8,855 nt of DNA from DATHSY01 sp046729855 (GTDB lineage Bacteria > Actinomycetota > UBA4738 > HRBIN12), in the NCBI GenBank assembly GCA_046729855.1, contig JBKPHM010000017.1, positions 1-8,855 of the forward strand, given 5' to 3'. The notes beneath the pieces were generated by a model that was not told the origin of the DNA, did not search any database, and saw only the letters and a list, made by a program, of their open reading frames with translations. The translations under genes were made by a program, and so were the position numbers. Shown one piece after another: positions 6,547 through 8,855 of this stretch; positions within the stretch are counted from its first letter, which is position 1, and each line of letters opens with the position of its first letter.

Positions 6547-7217
6547 TTGGAGCACTCTCAGCGATGGGGCATCCAAGCAAGCGTGGAAGGCAACCAGGGA
6601 CTGCCAGAGCAAGTGCCTCCCGGCTACTACCTCTCAGGGCCGGACAACAACGCCGTAATGCTCGGTCGCGAGGGATCGTGGCCTCGGTGCGCGGCTTGCG
6701 GATACCTGCTGAATCGTGAAGAGGTAGACCCGGCCTTCTCGCTCGCCGTCGAGGAGGGTGAACGGATCGATTACGGTATGGGCGAGATTGAGGCTCCCGC
6801 ATCCCACTCAGACGCGAAGCGCATTTTCGACTTCTCGTATACGTACGACGGGCGGGCCATCGTGTCAGCGAGGTTCCGATACGTGGTACTTGCGGCATGC
6901 ACGACGCCAGTCTAGTTCATCGAGCTTCCCCGTGAGCCTGCGTTCTTCCTCCTTCGACCGCAGTTACAGGTCGCATGAGACCCCGAACGCGGGCATGCAC
7001 GGTTCGGCGATCGGTGCGGCACGTGCGGCAACGTCACGTACGTCGTCGGCCCGAGCAGGTTCGTTCGACACCCGGAGCTACTCGACCCGCTCGGGATAGA
7101 AGCGATCTCGAGTTCGGAGACGGAGACGAGAAGCATCCCCTCGGAGTCGTGGGGCGGGAGCTAGCGAGGACCCTCAGTGGCTTGAGCGGCGTAGTGCTCC
7201 ATGAACTCGCCTGGTAG
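6547..7217 (+). pseudogene. Broken double-CxxCG protein gene (two in-frame stops plus one frameshift)
   Basis: One phase runs from TTG 6547 to 7164 with only two stops inside. The first part holds RCAACG (C48, C51) and RIFDFSYTYDGRAIVSARFR, then TAG at 6913-6915. The same phase continues FIELPREPAFFLLRPQLQVA, then TGA at 6976-6978, then DPERGHARFGDRCGTCGNVT with the second CxxCG and VVGPSRFVRHPELLDPL. Near 7090 the phase shifts: adding one C (CTCCGGG) continues it as RDRSDLEFGDGDEKHPLGVV to a TAG at 7215-7217. The rebuilt product is about 223 residues. From memory, families with CxxCG, YTYDG..IVS, F-I-x-L-P, a second CxxCG and a DLEFG.GDEK..L end are zinc-binding proteins of unknown role. Both stops can arise by one C-to-T change (CAG, CGA). 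The start is uncertain; GTG 6613 is an alternative. Confidence 0.75.
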
Positions 7218-7249
7218 GTCCGATGTGCCATAGGGCGACTTCCCAGCCA

Positions 7250-7275
7250 CCCTCTCGATCCGCGGACAACGTTCC
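7250..7275 (+). repeat. 38-bp dispersed repeat, partial copy C
   Basis: Twenty-six bases identical to the left part of copy B; the following bases (TCGGTGGATG...) do not match the right part. It lies 33 bp after the end of the broken double-CxxCG gene and 68 bp before copy D, so two units are arranged close together here. Confidence 0.7.
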
Positions 7276-7317
7276 TCGGTGGATGCGCGCGACGATATTC
7301 GTGCCTGCGCTGCCTCT

Positions 7318-7355
7318 CCCTCGCGATCCGCGTACAACGTTCCATATGCGTACAC
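7318..7355 (+). repeat. 38-bp dispersed repeat, copy D
   Basis: Full-length copy with 34 of 38 positions equal to copy B; the differences are at positions 6, 16, 29 and 36. It lies between the 3' ends of the broken double-CxxCG gene and the convergent acetyltransferase gene, so it is not placed as a promoter for either. Confidence 0.75.
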
Positions 7356-7415
7356 CTGTGGCCGCCGGGTGACGCGCAAACCCAGTGCGCACCCTGGCCT
7401 CGACTCGAGCGGGCG

Positions 7416-7940
7416 TTACCAAACCCAGGGCAGTCGAATCGGATCAGGCGCGATGAGGTCGTCGCCCAGGATCATGAGGACACCATCGGGAATCTCGCCT
7501 TTGACGAGAGCGCGTCCGCGGGGCAGCGCACTCCAGTCGAGTCGCTCGTAGAACGGAGCATTCAGGGCATCGCAGAAGAGCATGCCGACATCCGCCGTCT
7601 CGCGAATGTGCTGCGCAGCCCGGCGCATGAGCTTGCTCGCATGACCCTCGCGACGGAACTGCGGGAAGGTGAGCACCGCCCCGACGCATCCGACTCTCAG
7701 CGCCCCGCGATGGCCCTCGATTGAAAGCGGAAAGACGAGCACGTGGCTGACTAGCAGGTCGCCAGCCGCGCAGACAAAGTGTGTTGGGCTTGGATCGTCC
7801 CAACTGCGTGTGCGCAATCGATCATCGCCGCGTAAGTTCTCGCCCCAAACGAGTCGCACGAAGGCCCAGAGCTGGATATCGAACTCCCGCGGGAGGTCGG
7901 CGTGCGGGAAGACGAACTCCTCGATTTGCGGCGTCGTCAT
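7416..7940 (-). CDS. GNAT-family N-acetyltransferase
   Basis: The 174-residue protein has the normal length of a single GNAT domain, which transfers an acyl group from acetyl-CoA to an amine. The acetyl-CoA binding motif is visible: a strand VGCVGAVLTF at about 83-92 followed by FRREGHASKLMRRA (R96-x-x-G99-x-A101) starting the helix. Residues 120-136 (MLFCDALNAPFYERLDW) match the later GNAT strand and helix ending in FYxxLGW-type sequence. The layout resembles the aminoglycoside 2'-acetyltransferase-like branch, but the substrate cannot be told. The protein is soluble, with no signal peptide. The ATG at 7940 has only a weak upstream purine stretch; TACCCT 13 nt upstream might be a -10 box. 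The gene stands alone on the minus strand, convergent with the broken gene at 6547-7217. Confidence 0.82.
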   Translation of the reverse strand: MTTPQIEEFVFPHADLPREFDIQLWAFVRLVWGENLRGDDRLRTRSWDDPSPTHFVCAAGDLLVSHVLVFPLSIEGHRGALRVGCVGAVLTFPQFRREGHASKLMRRAAQHIRETADVGMLFCDALNAPFYERLDWSALPRGRALVKGEIPDGVLMILGDDLIAPDPIRLPWVW

Positions 7941-8035
7941 ATGGACCGCTACCAGGGTACAGAACAGTCTTCATAGCATGAGCTTTCACGAGCAGCACTG
8001 TCCTACGGGGGGAGAGGCCCGGCCGCTGGACGGCA

Positions 8036-8073
8036 ACCGCTCGATCCGCCCTCAACGCTCCTTGTGCGTACAC
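8036..8073 (+). repeat. 38-bp dispersed repeat, copy E
   Basis: This copy keeps CTCGATCCGC on the left and TGCGTACAC on the right, and matches copy B at about 29 of 38 positions. It lies in the divergent region between the acetyltransferase gene (7940, minus) and the HicB-DinB gene (8202, plus), about 130 bp upstream of the latter. Confidence 0.6.
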
Positions 8074-8157
8074 CGATGGATCAGGGAAGAGGACGCTCGG
8101 GCAGCCGAGAGGGCTTACGCTGGCTTCCGGGAGTCGTCCCTTCGGCGCGAACCTCGC

Positions 8158-8186
8158 CGTCTCGATGAGCGGGCGTCATCGAGACG
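8158..8186. promoter_or_regulatory. Perfect 11-bp inverted repeat before the HicB-DinB gene
   Basis: CGTCTCGATGA and its exact reverse complement TCATCGAGACG flank a 7-base spacer GCGGGCG. The repeat ends 4 bases before the TACGAT box at 8191 and covers the -35 region of that promoter, so an operator for a dimeric repressor is a reasonable inference. A hairpin acting on RNA is the alternative, but no T-run follows, so it does not look like an intrinsic terminator. Confidence 0.5.
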
Positions 8187-8190
8187 TTGA

Positions 8191-8196
8191 TACGAT
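8191..8196 (+). promoter_or_regulatory. Probable -10 box of a leaderless transcript
   Basis: TACGAT followed by 5 nt and GTG at 8202. No Shine-Dalgarno sequence lies before the GTG. The spacing puts the transcription start at the GTG itself. It decides the start in favour of 8202 over the ATG at 8195, which is in another frame. Confidence 0.5.
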
Positions 8197-8201
8197 GAGC
8201 C

Positions 8202-8855
8202 GTGAAGTCCAAGTTTCGCGTGCTCGTCGAACAGCCAACGCGGGGCAAGCGCTGGGTCGCCGTTGCGGCGGACTGGCCGGGACTCGAACGGGGCGGCAAG
8301 ACGGAGGACCTGGCGGTCGAGAAGCTCGTCGGCTACGTCCCGCGGTACCTTCCAGTCGCGAAGCGCGTCCGGCTGGGCTCGCAGCTTACGACCCAGACCA
8401 ACCTTGACATCATCGGTCGGTACCCGGGGGTCGGCTCGACCGATTTTTGGGGCATCTCGTTCGCACCCTCACCGCTGGACCGCGAGCCGTTCGACGCGCC
8501 GACGTTCGACCGCCAGGTGCGGCTGCTCCGCGCGGCGTGGGCCGAGTTCGACGAGACGGCCGCCCGCGTATCGGCAGAGCTCCGGCCGGGTGTCCGGGGC
8601 GGCGGCCGCTCCCGTGACCAGATCATTCGCCACGTCCTGGCGAACGAGGGTGAGGACTTCTCGAGGCGCGTGAAGGCCAAGTCGGAGCTGGTGGACCTGC
8701 TGAGGCCGAACGGACTCGCCCAGCACCGCGACCGCTTCGTTGAGGCGATGCGCGCGTGGTACAAGGAGGGCAAGCCGCTCGGCAAGTGGACGATCCCATA
8801 CCTGCTCCGACACACGGCTTACCACGTGCTCGACCACACCTGGGAAATGCAGGAT
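8202..8855 (+). CDS. HicB-like N-terminus fused to DinB-like C-terminus (cut by right edge)
   Basis: The frame is open from GTG 8202 to the window end, giving 218 residues. Residues 1-53 resemble the HicB-type fold: strands KFRVLVEQ and RWVAVAADWPGLERGGKTED, then a helix LAVEKLVGYVPRYLPVA. The middle holds a DIIGRYPGVGSTDFWGI segment and a helical stretch FDRQVRLLRAAWAEFDE. ELRPGVRGGGRSRDQIIRHV follows. The end reads RHTAYHVLDHTWEMQD, with His at 204, 208 and 212 in HxxxH spacing, as in DinB-type metal sites. I recall an actinobacterial hypothetical family with this same order (GPRGGGRDRDKI ... WHVLDHAWE), so it is probably nearly complete. No toxin partner (HicA) is seen. It is likely cytoplasmic; activity and substrate are unknown. 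Confidence 0.75.
   Translation, partial: MKSKFRVLVEQPTRGKRWVAVAADWPGLERGGKTEDLAVEKLVGYVPRYLPVAKRVRLGSQLTTQTNLDIIGRYPGVGSTDFWGISFAPSPLDREPFDAPTFDRQVRLLRAAWAEFDETAARVSAELRPGVRGGGRSRDQIIRHVLANEGEDFSRRVKAKSELVDLLRPNGLAQHRDRFVEAMRAWYKEGKPLGKWTIPYLLRHTAYHVLDHTWEMQD

Noticed and set aside
6903..7090. Selenocysteine or pyrrolysine insertion at TGA 6976 or TAG 6913
   Set aside because: Two different stops plus a frameshift occur in one gene, no hairpin expected of a SECIS was noticed after the TGA, and both codons fit simple C-to-T changes. Kept only as a remote option.
7174..7422. Minus-strand 82-codon open frame between the acetyltransferase and the broken gene
   Set aside because: It consists largely of reverse-strand readings of repeat copies C and D and has no protein-like composition.
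5694..8073. The 38-bp repeats as a CRISPR array
   Set aside because: The copies are hundreds of bases apart with genes between them, the spacing is irregular, and no cas gene is present.
8428..8450. GGTCG-GCT-CGACC followed by GATTTTT, resembling an intrinsic terminator
   Set aside because: It lies inside the well-supported HicB-DinB frame, with only a 5-bp stem and a 3-base loop.

Overview
The window is GC-rich DNA with strongly GC-biased third codon positions. Several starts carry a TAnnnT hexamer only 5-6 nt upstream, the layout of leaderless transcripts. Together with a DUF664/DinB protein of the mycothiol-linked type and several proteins that resemble actinobacterial hypotheticals, this suggests a high-GC actinobacterium, perhaps an uncultured soil lineage such as Thermoleophilia. 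That placement is an inference, not a proof.

Left part (1-4250): after the tail of a membrane protein (2-262) and about 580 bp without a convincing gene, a minus-strand series runs from 4249 down to 841. In transcription order it is a 64-aa helical protein, a full-length two-domain chromate transporter (chrA), two short ORFs that may be one frameshifted gene, a Cys-rich protein broken by two single-base deletions, a possible 53-aa coupled ORF, and a secreted membrane-anchored protein with a beta-rich ectodomain.

Right part (4300-8855): a DinB/DUF664 protein, a secreted or lipoprotein-like Cys protein, and a Cys-x-Cys protein of unknown function run on the plus strand. They are followed by a double-CxxCG gene wrecked by two in-frame stops and one frameshift, a GNAT acetyltransferase on the minus strand, and a HicB-like/DinB-like fusion that runs off the right edge. 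A 38-bp dispersed repeat occurs five times between 5694 and 8073, always in the same orientation and outside the confidently called genes.

The genes do not form an obvious single pathway. The notable points are (i) the density of decayed or frameshifted genes, only visible by joining reading frames, (ii) the same-orientation 38-bp repeat family, (iii) a possible non-canonical ATA start behind a leaderless promoter, and (iv) the HicB-DinB fusion. No CRISPR array, tRNA, rRNA, transposase or complete new defence system was seen.
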